Assembly: GCA_958299035.1 (NCBI GenBank)
Contig: CATQJL010000326.1
Location: forward strand, 4,850,232 to 4,914,231
Direction of reading: 5' to 3'
From: Cylicocyclus nassatus
Taxonomy: Eukaryota > Nematoda > Chromadorea > Rhabditida > Strongylidae
Length of the DNA stretch: 64,000 nucleotides
A program made the translations under genes and the position numbers. Position 1 is the first letter of the stretch. Each line of letters opens with the position of its first letter. The notes beneath the pieces are model-generated. The model was given only the letters and a program-made list of their open reading frames with translations. It was not told where the DNA came from and did no database searches. Shown here piece after piece: positions 25,298 to 36,900 of this stretch.

Positions 25298-28200
25298 CTA
25301 ATCAAATGTCTCCCAGTTCCTCTTCGGTTTTGTGTTGGTGCTGCCTTCTCCGACAGAACCAGTCGGTGTCTTGAAAGGATCAAAAAAGGGATTCACCAAG
25401 TCTTCTGCGGTGGTAGTTGTCCTAAAATGATTGCATCAGCGAAGGAGCAAATTTATCACCAACCTCAGCGGAAGCGGCGAGATATAGGGAAAAGCATTGG
25501 TCTGATTAGAACTGTGCGCCACAGAGAAACCCGTGGACGGAGTTGCCGCTGGGAAATCTGTGGATGAAGCAGCGATAGGACCATCGTTAAGGTACTGAAA
25601 ATGCGAGATATGACCAGTAACTATGACTTATGGTGCTATTCCAAACCTGCCCCTCATGGAAAAAAAATTAGATGCAGCAAGAGAGTCACTCGAGATGATA
25701 AACACAAGGATCGGAATCAGAGGTCAAGATTGGTATTCTAGACGTAGACATAGAAATGTGATGCTCATCTGCTTGAAAAACGCTGCTGCCAATTTCTTTG
25801 ACGGTTTCCAATTGAAAAATAAAACGATGAAGACTCGGCATTTACACAGTCCTCTATGCGCCAAATGCATCTGCTTTGTGGTCGCAAGGCTACCGTGCTT
25901 ACCACATTCAATGATTTCTAACCTTCCCATCTCATTCCACATACCGTTATTACCAAGGATCGAGATATGTCACAGCAACGTCCCTCGGATACAATGTCGA
26001 AAAACTTTTTCGATTCTTCTTTTTATGCACTTCCAAAGGTGGGTGCTTAATTCAATTTTGCGGTGCAAACCACGAGCCTTCTTCCGACCCTTTTGCCCTG
26101 AGTGCTTTATTCTTGCCACTGATAAAGGCTTAATCATGAAGTTCACGGTTTCCGATCATGCCAGGCAATCTCCTCTTTCCACTCAAGTTTTGAGGTTCTC
26201 AACTTCGAGGAAGAAAGCTTTGGAATAGCGCCAATTTAAGTTAACGTTTAACTCTGTAACTTACAGTAGCAAACGGTGACGGATTCTCAATGGGAGTATC
26301 CAAGTCAATCAGGTTGGCAACAGGCACATCTCGGCATGAGTGCTCGTGCGAAGGGGAAGGCTCACGAGAAGAGTCACTGTCCGCCTTGAAATCTATAGCA
26401 CTTTCGTGATTCTTGTGAAAACAATTAGTAAGCACTACAGAACTTAAATCTTGTTAGCGAAGCATGACAACTTTGCTCAGTAAGTTAACCAACAAGATGC
26501 ATATTTGTGGTTATTGAAAGGATAAGTGATATGGCAACGATGTGAAGCCTAGTGGCTCTTTAAAGCTGAGTGGGTAACGACTCTTCTGCTTGATGACAGC
26601 ATCCTAGCCATGCGCAGTATTCGGAGAATATTTCTCAATTACTGAAACTTGAGGGGTGCGCTATCAATTCTGCCATGAAAATTCGGACTTAGAGTCTGCA
26701 TGACACTCTGAGTCCAATATAGCGAAGAAAAAGGCAAAATATCTACATAGATAAAAATGAACTGCATTAAACGCAGCTTCATCTGCTGATGCGGATTAGT
26801 TAAATAATCGTGCTGTCTTATGTTGAGCATAACATGATAGGCTAGAATACATGCAACAAGCAACAAAGAATCAAATCAAATTTCCAAAATGTCGTAACAA
26901 AATTTGTGCAGGTGAGAGCTTCAAAGATGTGAAAGAAAATGAAACGAATTCTAGCTAAAATCAGCAAGATCTGCTATATACTGCATACCACCAACCTCGT
27001 AACCACTCGTTTCGCCTAGACTTGGATTTGGCAGATCATCCCTTGAAGTTGATTCGCCCCACTGCATGTTCTCAAATGACATAGGCTCAAATCCTGATTT
27101 CTTCGTCGATTTCTTCAAAGTCCAATTTCTTGTTTTGCGAATCTCTTTAGGTGTAAGTTTGTTCAACTTAGCGCCAATCTGAAATTCAAATACTGCGAAG
27201 GATTATACTTGCGGACCAAGACAGTCCACGTTTTGCTGATGACCTGCTAAGAATAGCAATGTGAGCAAAACTAGAAGAACGAGCAGTTCCAAGATAAGAA
27301 TGTGCCAATCACGCTACCTGTATGCCTGTCATTTTGTCCTTCAAGGCCCCGAACACATCAGTGGCGTTTTCCTTGACCTGTAACTATCAAGTGAAAAAAG
27401 ACTCACCTATGACCACTACAGTTCAAGATACAGGTAAGGAATTCGTGAGCTATAAAGTGCGTGTCATAGTCATGACTCAAAAGGCAAAATATCTAACTCA
27501 CGAAAGCTTTTCAAGCAAAAGAAGAGGTGCTCTTCATGCACTTTCCTCGCCATCAAAACTGTAGTTCTACTTTTGGATTTCATTAATGTGGAATTATTTT
27601 ATTGAGTATGAATTTACAACTATGCTGTGGAACTTTGTCTAAATGGTGATGGTGTGCTCAAAATTGCTGCACAATTATACTACAAACGAAACGTGAACGA
27701 TAACCATCCCAGCTGAGTTGAAGAGACTGGTGCATCGCTTAGTCTTGATTCAGATGCAAGGGTTTCAAAAGTCAATTTGTTATTGTCAAATGCAAAAAAC
27801 TTACACTTTGCATTGCCTGCTGTATAGCTTCTGGATTTACAGCCTAAACAGGAAAGTACTGTAAGCACCGAGACATTTGCGCTCAAAAATCACCTGCACT
27901 TTTAACTTGTCTGCGTTGGCAATCTCTCTTTCAAACTCATCCGATATCGGCAAACCGCTATTCAAAGAACGACAACGCTCTTCAATAAACTGAAACACGA
28001 ACAAATCACCCTTTGATAGTTACCTTTTGTTTGAAATTACCCGTTCGAGATACTGGACTCCATCAGCACCGATAAGAGACGAAAGGAAAGGCTGAAAAGA
28101 CGGTTTTTGTTCCCGAACAAATTTCTCCTTGTCCCAGTGAACAACCTGTAATATTTGCAGGCATTATAGCAAATCACAGTAGTGAGCAAACCGTATTCAC

Positions 28201-30291
28201 CCCAGTTGATTCGCTCCTGACAAATCCCATACGATATCCACCAAAAAGAAGCACGTTTGCTCGCAAAAATGTTCTAGACATTGAATCGCCCATATCGGAC
28301 GAATGCTTCAGTTGGTTTTTAAGATACATAATCACCTGAGAAAGAACGCATTAGTAGAAATCCAATACTTGTCGAACCTTGAGATGAAAGGTGGCGTGCA
28401 ATAACACACCTCATTAGGGATTTCTGCTACGTCATTGTGGGCACTTTGGAGCGTTCTGTCCTCAAGATCAACAACGACCACCTCTCCCAGCTCTTTTTGT
28501 GTCTGAATGCAATAGTTCTGTCTATTTCTTCAAATAGGTGAAAACCGCAAGAGGAGCTAGCATTCATAAGGCCCAAGACTGAACTTACATTCGCCTTCAT
28601 GATCTGTTTTGGAACGCCGATCAGAAATGGCATTGGAGCCATAACCATGTCCAGCAAACTTTCAGGCAGAACGGGTATGAAGACAGATTGCCTGAAAAAG
28701 AGAAGTTTACAAGCGGATACTTAGATCTGAACTGAGTCAACTTTACCAAAACATTGGATACAGCAAAGTCGATGCGGCATGAATGCATGAACTCAGTTGA
28801 CTCAATTTTCTTCCTGTGAAGATGATCCGTCGCTCTTTCAGCAAACTGTAACCAACCTCGTGTTCAAAAAAGTGTTGAAGTATGCACAAACCTAGCGTAA
28901 ATCGCCAGCATTTGCCGTGGAGATACAGCATTGTAAAACTCTAACATGAATTTATCTTCAGACAGTGTAGGCAACTTAGTGACATCAGGCACCTTTACTT
29001 CAAGTTTCTGCAAGATGGTGTTGAGGATACATAAATGAAGTCAAACTGGATACAAAAGGATTACGTAGAAATGAAGGTGTCGAATAGCATTAAGAACTCA
29101 CATGCATGCCATTGTGGCAAGAAAACTGCAACACATCTCCAGTATTAGGAATGTCTGTATGGTAAATTCTGGTAAGAATAGCATCCAGATCATCTTGCTG
29201 GAAATCAAACTAGTGCTTAAAGGCAGCAACTCGACAGAATGACAACTTTGGGATATTCATTGTTCTCGGTTTCCGTGGACGCTAAGCCCAAGACTGTGCT
29301 TTGCAGCTTCAAAAGATATCAATAACCTGCTTTTCCAGACGTGAAAAGCTATTTGGGCGGACCGCATGCCTGCTTTATAGAGCGCGATTGTCTCGTGAGT
29401 GGAGACACCGTACCTACCGTACCTACGAGCCAATCGCGCTCTAGAGGGCAGGCAAACGCCGTCCGCCCAAATAGCACTTTTCACTTCTGAAAAAGCGGGT
29501 TATTGATATCTTTTGAAGCTGCAAAGCACAGTCTTGGACTGTGCTTTGCAGCTTCAAAAGCAGCTCATCCAGGGGAACCGAGAACGATGAATATCCGAAA
29601 CTCGTCATTCTGCAGAGCCGCTGCCTTTAACAAATAGGAATGATTACTGCAAGCAGACTGCTATCGTACGATAGTTTAAAAAAGGGTGAATGGTGAACCT
29701 CAGCAGCGATATGAACATATTTCTGTAACAGACGGCAAAACAATGGGAAAAAACCACTTACCGTCCCTTTATTCATAATCAACGAAACATGATTGAGAAT
29801 CTTATAGAAAACACCTGGCCATGAGAACCCGCTGGAAAAATAGTGATAATATATGACGGGTGAAGAGTAAGAGTGTTACCTTAATATGCAGATACAAGTA
29901 TTATTTCTTGGCGTAAAGCGGCAGAAACCGAAGGTATACCGGGATTGTGAGTCTGTTAGAACGAAGGAAAAAAGTTGTACAGCTTCAGAATCAACCCTGG
30001 AAAAAGGCACTCATAAAAGAAAGCCTGAATTCAAAAAGTAATGACTCACTCTTTGAGGCCACATGGAAAGCTAAACTGCCGTACGCTTTTCAGGGCTGTC
30101 TCATCATTGTAATCTTCTGGATACTTGGTCAATATAACAGCAAGACCATCCTGTTCATTAACACCAACTTCACAAAAAACATCGAATAAAGTGGCCATAT
30201 CCACGCTGTAATTGAAATGGACAGTGCAATCACAAAATGAAACAATTCCGACTTACCGATGCCTCGACGAAAGCGGTTTGTTGGCAGTCAT
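25298..30291 (-). CDS. rme-4: DENND1/connecdenn homologue, Rab35 guanine-nucleotide exchange factor (RME-4)
   Basis: Eighteen exons: 30257-30291, 30050-30205, 29880-29996, 29762-29831, 29102-29197, 28892-29007, 28747-28845, 28589-28691, 28410-28502, 28201-28335, 28041-28145, 27894-27989, 27805-27843, 27318-27377, 26996-27178, 26265-26411, 25464-25594, 25298-25421; about 634 residues, all phases consistent. The tripartite DENN module fills residues 13-420: uDENN (FDVFCEVGVNEQDG, KYPEDYNDETAL, FSFVLTDSQSRYTFGFCR), core DENN (LKERRIIFTGRKLSQLSSC, HAASTLLYPMFWQSVFIPVL, APMPFLIGVPKQIM), and dDENN (FLRANVLLFGGYRMGF, ISDEFEREI). The tail has a clathrin-box-like LIDLD (535-539), NPF (604-606), DPF (608-610) and a terminal WETF (630-633), matching the family's clathrin/AP-2 binding role. 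Known role: activates Rab35 on endocytic vesicles; C. elegans RME-4 acts in yolk-receptor recycling. The 26996 donor and 26411 acceptor are the least certain sites. A TTAA MITE sits in one intron. Confidence 0.95.
29221..29626. mobile_element. TTAA-family inverted-repeat MITE, variant V, inside an rme-4 intron
   Basis: TTAA (29217-29220), AGGCAGCAACTCGACAGAAT at the left, the inverse ATTCTGCAGAGCCGCTGCCT at the right, then TTAA (29627-29630). The arms share TTTGCAGCTTCAAAAGATAT and GCTATTTGGGCGG with their complements. A short block near 29535-29560 is duplicated. It lies entirely within the intron 29198-29761. Confidence 0.88.
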
Positions 30292-30820
30292 TTGGATAGG
30301 GCATATATTTTGAGTGACTAAATATATCTCGGTTTGTACAAGAATTATGTGAAAATCAAAATAATAAATTAACGAGCGTCAGAAAAAGAAGCGGCAAGGC
30401 AAACGTTGCGAATCGATGAAAGATTGTTTTTTTTTGAAGTCGGACTAGAAGAAGCGAAGCTTCTTATAAAGATTACATTATCAAGACTGGTACCATGCAT
30501 ATGTGGTGTACACAAAGAACGTCTTCAAAATCATCTCGGCTCCCGGCCTTTTTAGCCGTAAAGAATAATTGTCCGCAGTAACGTAACATTGTAAATTACA
30601 GCTAAAAATTTATATGAGGTTCGTACTTTGTAGCGTTTCAGTCTTTCCTGTATGACGAACATGGAATGTTGGTGTTGATATTGCCTTACTGTAAGCTCCC
30701 ATCACTGCATCATCTTTTCTCTTGCTCTGTTGGGTATCACCAGAATTGTTTCACCTTCCGCTCGAAATAATCACTGATTAGGTCGCTACCATGTCTCAAG
30801 TTGAAGATTTCTATTAAGTC
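30292..30820. promoter_or_regulatory. divergent 5' region shared by rme-4 and the SIKE-like gene
   Basis: The two start codons are 529 bp apart on opposite strands. On the rme-4 side an ATATTTAG acceptor-like site (30318-30320) lies 26 bp before its ATG. On the other side, possible acceptors are GATTAG (ending 30781) and TTCTATTAAG (ending 30818). In between are A/T tracts and no exon. Shared promoter control is inferred from layout only. Confidence 0.45.
30791..30817 (+). promoter_or_regulatory. candidate upstream open reading frame of the SIKE-like gene
   Basis: ATG TCT CAA GTT GAA GAT TTC TAT TAA ends 3 bp before the main ATG. It would be in the mRNA if trans-splicing used GATTAG (ending 30781). 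It would be absent if the AAG site ending 30818 is used. Confidence 0.3.
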
Positions 30821-32016
30821 ATGACTATTTCTCCCGTTAATGTCCCTACTCTTATCAAAGATTTGCAAAGAATAGTTGTTGAGCTAAGGGAAAGCGATCA
30901 GGTACTGAATAAATAACTTCTCATTGGTCTGCTTAATGAAATACTTGTTTAGGTTAACTTATCACTGACTTATGCTCATCGTGTTGCCGATATCATACAA
31001 CGAAGGGGCGGCGACACTCCTTCGGTATATGCCATCTTTAGACAATTACATTTGAGCTCAATGTTCTATTTCTTCAGCGCCATGTCCCGGGGCAGGACAC
31101 CGAGACAGAACACAAGGAGAACAGGAATCGGCAGGTTTGAACCTCTTAACTCTTTGTATTTTCAAAAGTATCTATCTCATAAATTTTCTTGTTCAGCTTC
31201 GCGACCTAGACAATGAGAACCGACAGCTTCGTCAGCTTTATGAAGATTCACAATGGACGTTACATCTCGTCATGGAAGCACACCGAAAAGAGCTTGAGTC
31301 TCATTTTGGACAACATGAAAACACCCTTCTGCCTGGCAGTCAAAACGATGATGATGTGGTACGTAACATTCACTTTATAATGAATTTCTGTTATATCTGG
31401 TCAGATTCTTATATTTGTTTATGCAACGAAGTACTGATTCACATTGCTAATCGACTCCGTGTATTCGTGAGGGGGAATTTATTTCGTATCTAAAGATATT
31501 ACCGTCTTCCCCCCCCCCCCCCTTCCTCCTTCCCCAGAAAATGGGACCATCACTGATATGCAGTAGCATTTTCGGTGACAACTAAACACTTTATATCGAT
31601 CACTGGTTGTCATTCTTCATGCTTTGATTTCAGGAAGGCTTGAAAAATCGGTTTCATAAAAGTGTCGCTCTTATGGCTAGAGACGTCAACGAAGTTTTTC
31701 GACATGAACAGCGGATAAACGAAGCTTTTTCTAAGGTAATCTACTACTATTCATACCTTTTCTCCAGTTTTCTAGTCCTTTTTGCAGAGGATAGAGGACT
31801 TAGCTTTGGAAAACGAGGTTCTTCGATGCGTTCTTGAAAGTCAGTCCGAAGAATCAGCCGATGCAGTGATTGAACGACTGGAGCGCAGGTCTGTTATGAT
31901 TAGAATTTTGCTTTTTCTCATCTTGGTTCTTTTTGTAACACACTTCACTTAGATTAGTTTTATTTTTTGTGAAGTTCTTTTCTATTCATTCTTTTAGGCG
32001 TCGTGTTTCGTTGTGA
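30821..32016 (+). CDS. FGFR1OP2/SIKE-family coiled-coil protein
   Basis: Seven exons: 30821-30901, 30953-31024, 31078-31134, 31197-31358, 31634-31735, 31788-31888, 31998-32016; 197 residues, phases consistent. The protein is almost all coiled coil. After an N-terminal helix (VNVPTLIKDLQRIVVELRES) come the blocks LDNENRQLRQLYEDSQWTL, GLKNRFHKSVALMARDVNEV and RIEDLALENEVLRCVLESQS. These align in order with human FGFR1OP2 and SIKE1 (LQQENKELRTSLEEHQ... and LEQENKGLREILQ), which are STRIPAK phosphatase-kinase complex subunits of about 207-253 residues. The last exon is only five codons (ending RRVSL). A competing ATG at 30791 opens a 9-codon upstream frame that ends at 30817. Which family paralogue this represents cannot be told from the sequence alone. 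Confidence 0.85.
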
Positions 32017-33656
32017 TTTGACATCATCTTGCAAACCAGTAAAAGCTACGACTGCGTTAGCCATTGTGAATGGCTTGCCTAGTTAATTGACTACTGATAA
32101 GAGCATGGGCTTTCGGGACATCGTATCTCTATCGTAAATGTGATTTTTTGTACCAATAATAACCATTAGTCTTTGTCTTCAACAACCGACTTTGCAATAC
32201 AGGATTTGTACTCAGTCGGTATTGGGTAGGAATGCAAGCAAGACGGCTATTTGATAATCGAGATGATTTACAAGTGAAAAAATGTACGCTGTGAGAATAG
32301 GATGCGCAGCATGTACTAGCATCACTCGCATTCTCAAAAGTGAAATCGGGAGTGCGCTTCCGTACATAATCGTAACAATTTGTCATGTTGTCGTAATGAG
32401 TTACCATTATCTATTTCATAATGTTCTTTCAGCATCCCTCTTGCTTGCATACCTTTGCACTATCAACCAACCCTATAGATAGATGTCTTCATGATTGTCG
32501 CATTTGTGTGTAATGTTGATAGTCTGCATTTCAAAAAAATTTATGGAAAGTTGCATATACTCAACATATACGTTCTCTTATTATTGCAACATTCTAGCCC
32601 TGGTTTACTGTGGTCAGTGGTTTGACTTATGCTAGATTACGATGCCGCCTTTGCACGATTCTTGATTTCCTTACTGTTTGTGTGATGTACTTCATTGGTT
32701 TTATGCTGTCATGTTCAATTGATATAAAATTGCTATATAAAAGTAAACGATTTGTCATTTTTATTTCATGGATTGCGTTAGCAAAATGGATAAGCCTATA
32801 TACTCACCCTGATGCATTATCCACTCAATTGTGTGATAAATGGATAGTTTGTTCAATTGATGGCGTACTATTTATGACTTTGCGGTGAATACAGACAACA
32901 TTTTCCGTTACGCCTAAATGGAAGTGGATGTCCACCGGGTACAGTGAATGCTTCGTGGCATTGTATGGCTGTGATGTTTAGATATCTTTATTCATACATC
33001 GGATGACTTGCGTACTATAGGAATATACCACTGGACACCGCTTGGTGTTATCAAGACTTTAGTTCTTTTTTACGTCGCCTTTCAGTATTCGCAGCCAGGA
33101 AACTCAAAGGAGGCGTATCTGGCCACTTGCACGTTACCGTGCGTTGACACGTCTTCAACAGAATCTTTTTACGGTTCCGCAAGCTATCTGGATCTGCGGA
33201 GGAAGTTCTTGAAACCGTATGATCACTGTGAGTCGGCATGTTCCTCTTTTTATTGGTCTTCTGTTCCTACTAGGATTTACAGTGCTGCAAAAGCAAATAT
33301 CCTTTTCGTGATTAACCTGTGAAGGATCCGAAAGGGTTCTCAGGACACAAAAGTTGATTTGAGTGTTTAAAGTCAATTATGATCAGCTGTGCTCAACTGA
33401 AAGTCTTAGATACTCAAAACATATATAAAGTTTGTATGCAAACGGCGTACTTCATCTGCCAATTTGAAAATGCTTTGAAATAGTAAGCTGTTGTTTGGTC
33501 CCTTCAGTGACGGTAACAGAATATTAGGGGACTGGGTAGAAACCACAAATTTTTAAAAAGAAGGATTAATTGTGTCAGCCAGGCGCACCAGAATATGTGG
33601 GAAAGTCGAAAATTCCGATAACCTTAACACCAAACAGTTTTTCATAACTCATGTAC

Positions 33657-33840
33657 CGTCTGCGCCCCAGAGAGGTTCCCATGTGAACCAGCGTGCGTAC
33701 GTGGTGCGATGCTGCCTTTCGCTCTTTTTGACATGTTTCTCCTGAGATTTCAACGGAAGTGCCCGAGGTTAACACGTTCAAATGTGCGAAAGGCAGCGAG
33801 ATGACGTGGTACCTATGGGAACCTCTCTGGGGCGCAGACG
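33657..33840. mobile_element. 184-bp element with perfect 26-bp terminal inverted repeats
   Basis: Bases 33657-33682 (starting CGTCTGCGCCCCAGAGAGG) are the exact reverse complement of 33815-33840. Inside, GCTGCCTTTCGC and its complement form a second inverted pair. No clear target duplication flanks it. Confidence 0.9.
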
Positions 33841-33910
33841 ATAGATCACTTCCGAAATTAGATATCGCAAGTGTAATTCTATTGTTGTACTTTTGAGCAT
33901 GTTGTATTTC

Positions 33911-33912
33911 AG
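33911..33912 (+). promoter_or_regulatory. probable spliced-leader acceptor of COG7
   Basis: TGTATTTCAG ends 19 bp before the first ATG (33932). No cis donor that could pair with it and keep a reading frame was seen upstream. This suits trans-splicing. Confidence 0.5.
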
Positions 33913-33931
33913 GTTGGAATATCTTTTTGAC

Positions 33932-36900
33932 ATGGAGTGGGAGTCAAATGAAGTAAGTCTTGCTCACATTGGTTTTTTGTTTTCTTGTTGTAACGAAAGA
34001 ATAGGAAAGTATACCAGTAGATATGTCTTTCATGTGAGAAGTGCAGTTCTATATTTCTAGGTCCGCTCAGAACCATGTGCTGTGCTTTCGTCCCTTTGCG
34101 ACGGCCTTTCGCATGAGGAGAGACGAAAAACGCTGAGCCGGCACATTGATGGGATACAGAAACATTGTTGCGACACATTTGCCAAACTAGAGAAGACGAA
34201 ATCAAGCATAGAGGAGGCAAGAGTCAAGTACGTGCTTTATTTGTGTCAACTCTTTTTCTTTCTATAGTCATGTTTGCAGATATGAGAATATGAATGATAT
34301 GATCAGAACGCTTGAGCAATTGAGATGCAGCTTGGAGCAGCATATTCGGATGGTTAGGCTCAATGAAAGCTCCTTTGGTGGAGCATCCTCCGTTTTGGAG
34401 TATGATTCTGCCAAATCTCGTACCAACAATCTAATCAATGTGATCAAGGTTTGTGATCAAGAGTAACTCTAATCACACCCAAGAGATTAGAGTGGAACAA
34501 GCACGTCAATTGACTTTACAGTTTGAGGGATATGGGAGTTTTAACTTTTTGGAAAATGATATAAAATCTAGTTTGCTACACAGGGCAATTTTTAACTTTT
34601 ATGGAATTTTGACTTCATTTGTTAGCCTAGCACACATTTGATTGAGTCATTTTTTTTACCTGCATACCATTCTTCCGGAGAGTGTGGGTCTTTCTTTAGC
34701 GATACTCCTGCGAGAAGTTCAGAGTCTGATGTCAACTTTTGTTTCATGGACGCTCAGTCAACACTTTTATTGCAGGCCAGGTCACAATGGGACAGAGCTA
34801 TGGAGTATCTACAGGAGGAAGGACGTGATGATCAGCAGAAAATGTATGAATGTTTAGCGGATATGCAGAACAGCCAAGAAACGCTCGCTAACGTAAGCTT
34901 TACTCTTTTTTGTAGTTTTTATGAGTTAAACGTTGTGTGTAGTCACTATAGAAATTACGTTTGCACATCTGCACTGACATTTTGGCTGCTTTTGTAATTT
35001 TTACTACTTTTCAGTTCCTTTCGAATGGCTTCGATACAAAAGAGTTCGAGGAGGTGAAGGATCGTTTCTTGGCTTGGCAGAGTACAGCACTGATTTTTGC
35101 CATTCAACAAGCTGATTTTGACAAACTGACGGAGATTCAGCAGACTTACGAGAGCTTAGGGCGCAAGGATGGTATGTTGTTGTTTTAAAGATCTATCTTA
35201 AATTTTTGTTTAGAATTCATCTCTATCTTTCGCCGTGTATCCATTAATAGGTTGCGGGAGTTCAAGGCGGAGTTCTCTTCAGTGCAACTCATCATCGATG
35301 CCCTATATAAAGAGCTGGAATTCGTATTCACCCATCATCACAAGTAAGTTTCCTAAAAGTACTCTCAAAACAATGTAAAGCACTTTTTTCTTCCTTTTTT
35401 GAAATTCTTGATGTAGAGTGCTGCGGCGCTTCCTGAACGATGACGCTGCTTCGACTGTGCTTTCCGAGGCCATCCAGCAAGGTCTGAGTGAGATAAACTT
35501 GACAGAATCGTTTGCAAACCTTCTGTCTAGCGATGAGAATCCGATCGAATCACTTCAGAAAGTTTCGCAGGTCTGTGACCATATCATAGGTCTCTAGGTC
35601 CCGTAAATATTCTTTGCAAATAATCTTTTACAGTTTCTTGCCAGTCGTTCTGATGCTACCATGGCTGGTCTCACCACCACTTCTCAACAGTTGAAAGCGA
35701 AGATCATAGAAGATCTTGCAGATCCATTCCGGTCGGCTCTGTTATCCTACATTTTGTCGAAAATCAACGCTTTGGATTTGGTGAGTGCATCTTTTTATCG
35801 TCTTACTATGCGCTCTCATCTGAGTACTAATACGTTGCCCATTTTTTTTGAATTGAGAAATTTAAATAAATAAATAAATAAATTGATATTGATGTAGTAA
35901 TTGGGGGTCAATGTAGCGTCTTTGCAATATCAGGACTCGTCTATTTACTGCTTTTTGATTTACATAATTGACTTAGATATTACATTTCGTTTTCTAGAAC
36001 AGCGGATCATTTCGAGCACGTGTGGAATCTTTGAAAACAGCAATAGCCGAGCTGCTGCATCTCCTTACAGATGTGTTTGTTCACAGTGAAGCTCTGTTTG
36101 GACATGACGTTAAGAATGTGGTACAACAACCAATTGATGTAAGATTGCCTTCACTGATTCATACTAATACTCACACAGCTTTTTTACATCACATTTACAG
36201 AAAGGCCTAGAGAACTTTCTGGCGAAGCTGAAATCATGGGAATACTGGTCAGACAGTCAACGCCGACCCCGTTCCTTGGAAGACATAATTACAGTATGCT
36301 CAGCATCTGGACAGCTCGTATACGGCTTGCAAGAATTCAAAGCAATGGTAACGAATGTAGAGCGTGAGTAGATTGACGCTGCTGTTTTTTTATTTATGGT
36401 CATCTTATTCAGCATCATTGTCCCCTAATATCAAATCAGCTTTGAAATGGAACAGAGGTGTTTGCGATAATGTGATCAAGACTGCGAATGACAAAGTGGT
36501 AGTGAAGATGAAGGCCAAAATGGAGGAGATTGTAAGTTGGCTCATTTCAGCTCGTTATTCACACATGCTGAAGGATAGATGTAAGCAAAATTGTACGGTG
36601 AAACTTTCGAAAAAAGAAAACGTTGAGCGGAATTCGTCATAGTCCGTTAATTTTTGTGAAGGGCATCTTTGAAGGGGGAGCTGGTTGCTTTTCAAGTGCC
36701 AAAATTGTATGATCTATTGGAGGACACCAAACGTCGTAGAATGATGCAGAATGCACTACCACAAATTCTGGCAACCATCTCACAAGTACGAAAATTTTAG
36801 AAAACAACAGTTACGAAAGGACCCCCAATGAGCAATCTTCCAGCATTCAGCACACCACCTCACGAGTACATCACTACAGTAGGACAGGTACGAAATTCAA

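Larger units (their letters stand above)
32017..33931 (+). other. gap between the SIKE-like gene and COG7
   Basis: It holds the 3' flank of the SIKE-like gene and a 184-bp inverted-repeat element (33657-33840). Open frames 32610-32888 and 33008-33322 read as hydrophobic AT-rich noise, without exon boundaries that extend them. The last bases carry the probable COG7 leader-splice site. Confidence 0.5.

Noticed and set aside
32610..33322. Two plus-strand hydrophobic frames as an extra gene between the SIKE-like gene and COG7
   Set aside because: AT-rich composition alone explains the hydrophobic residues; no donor or acceptor chain extends either frame and no start context is convincing.
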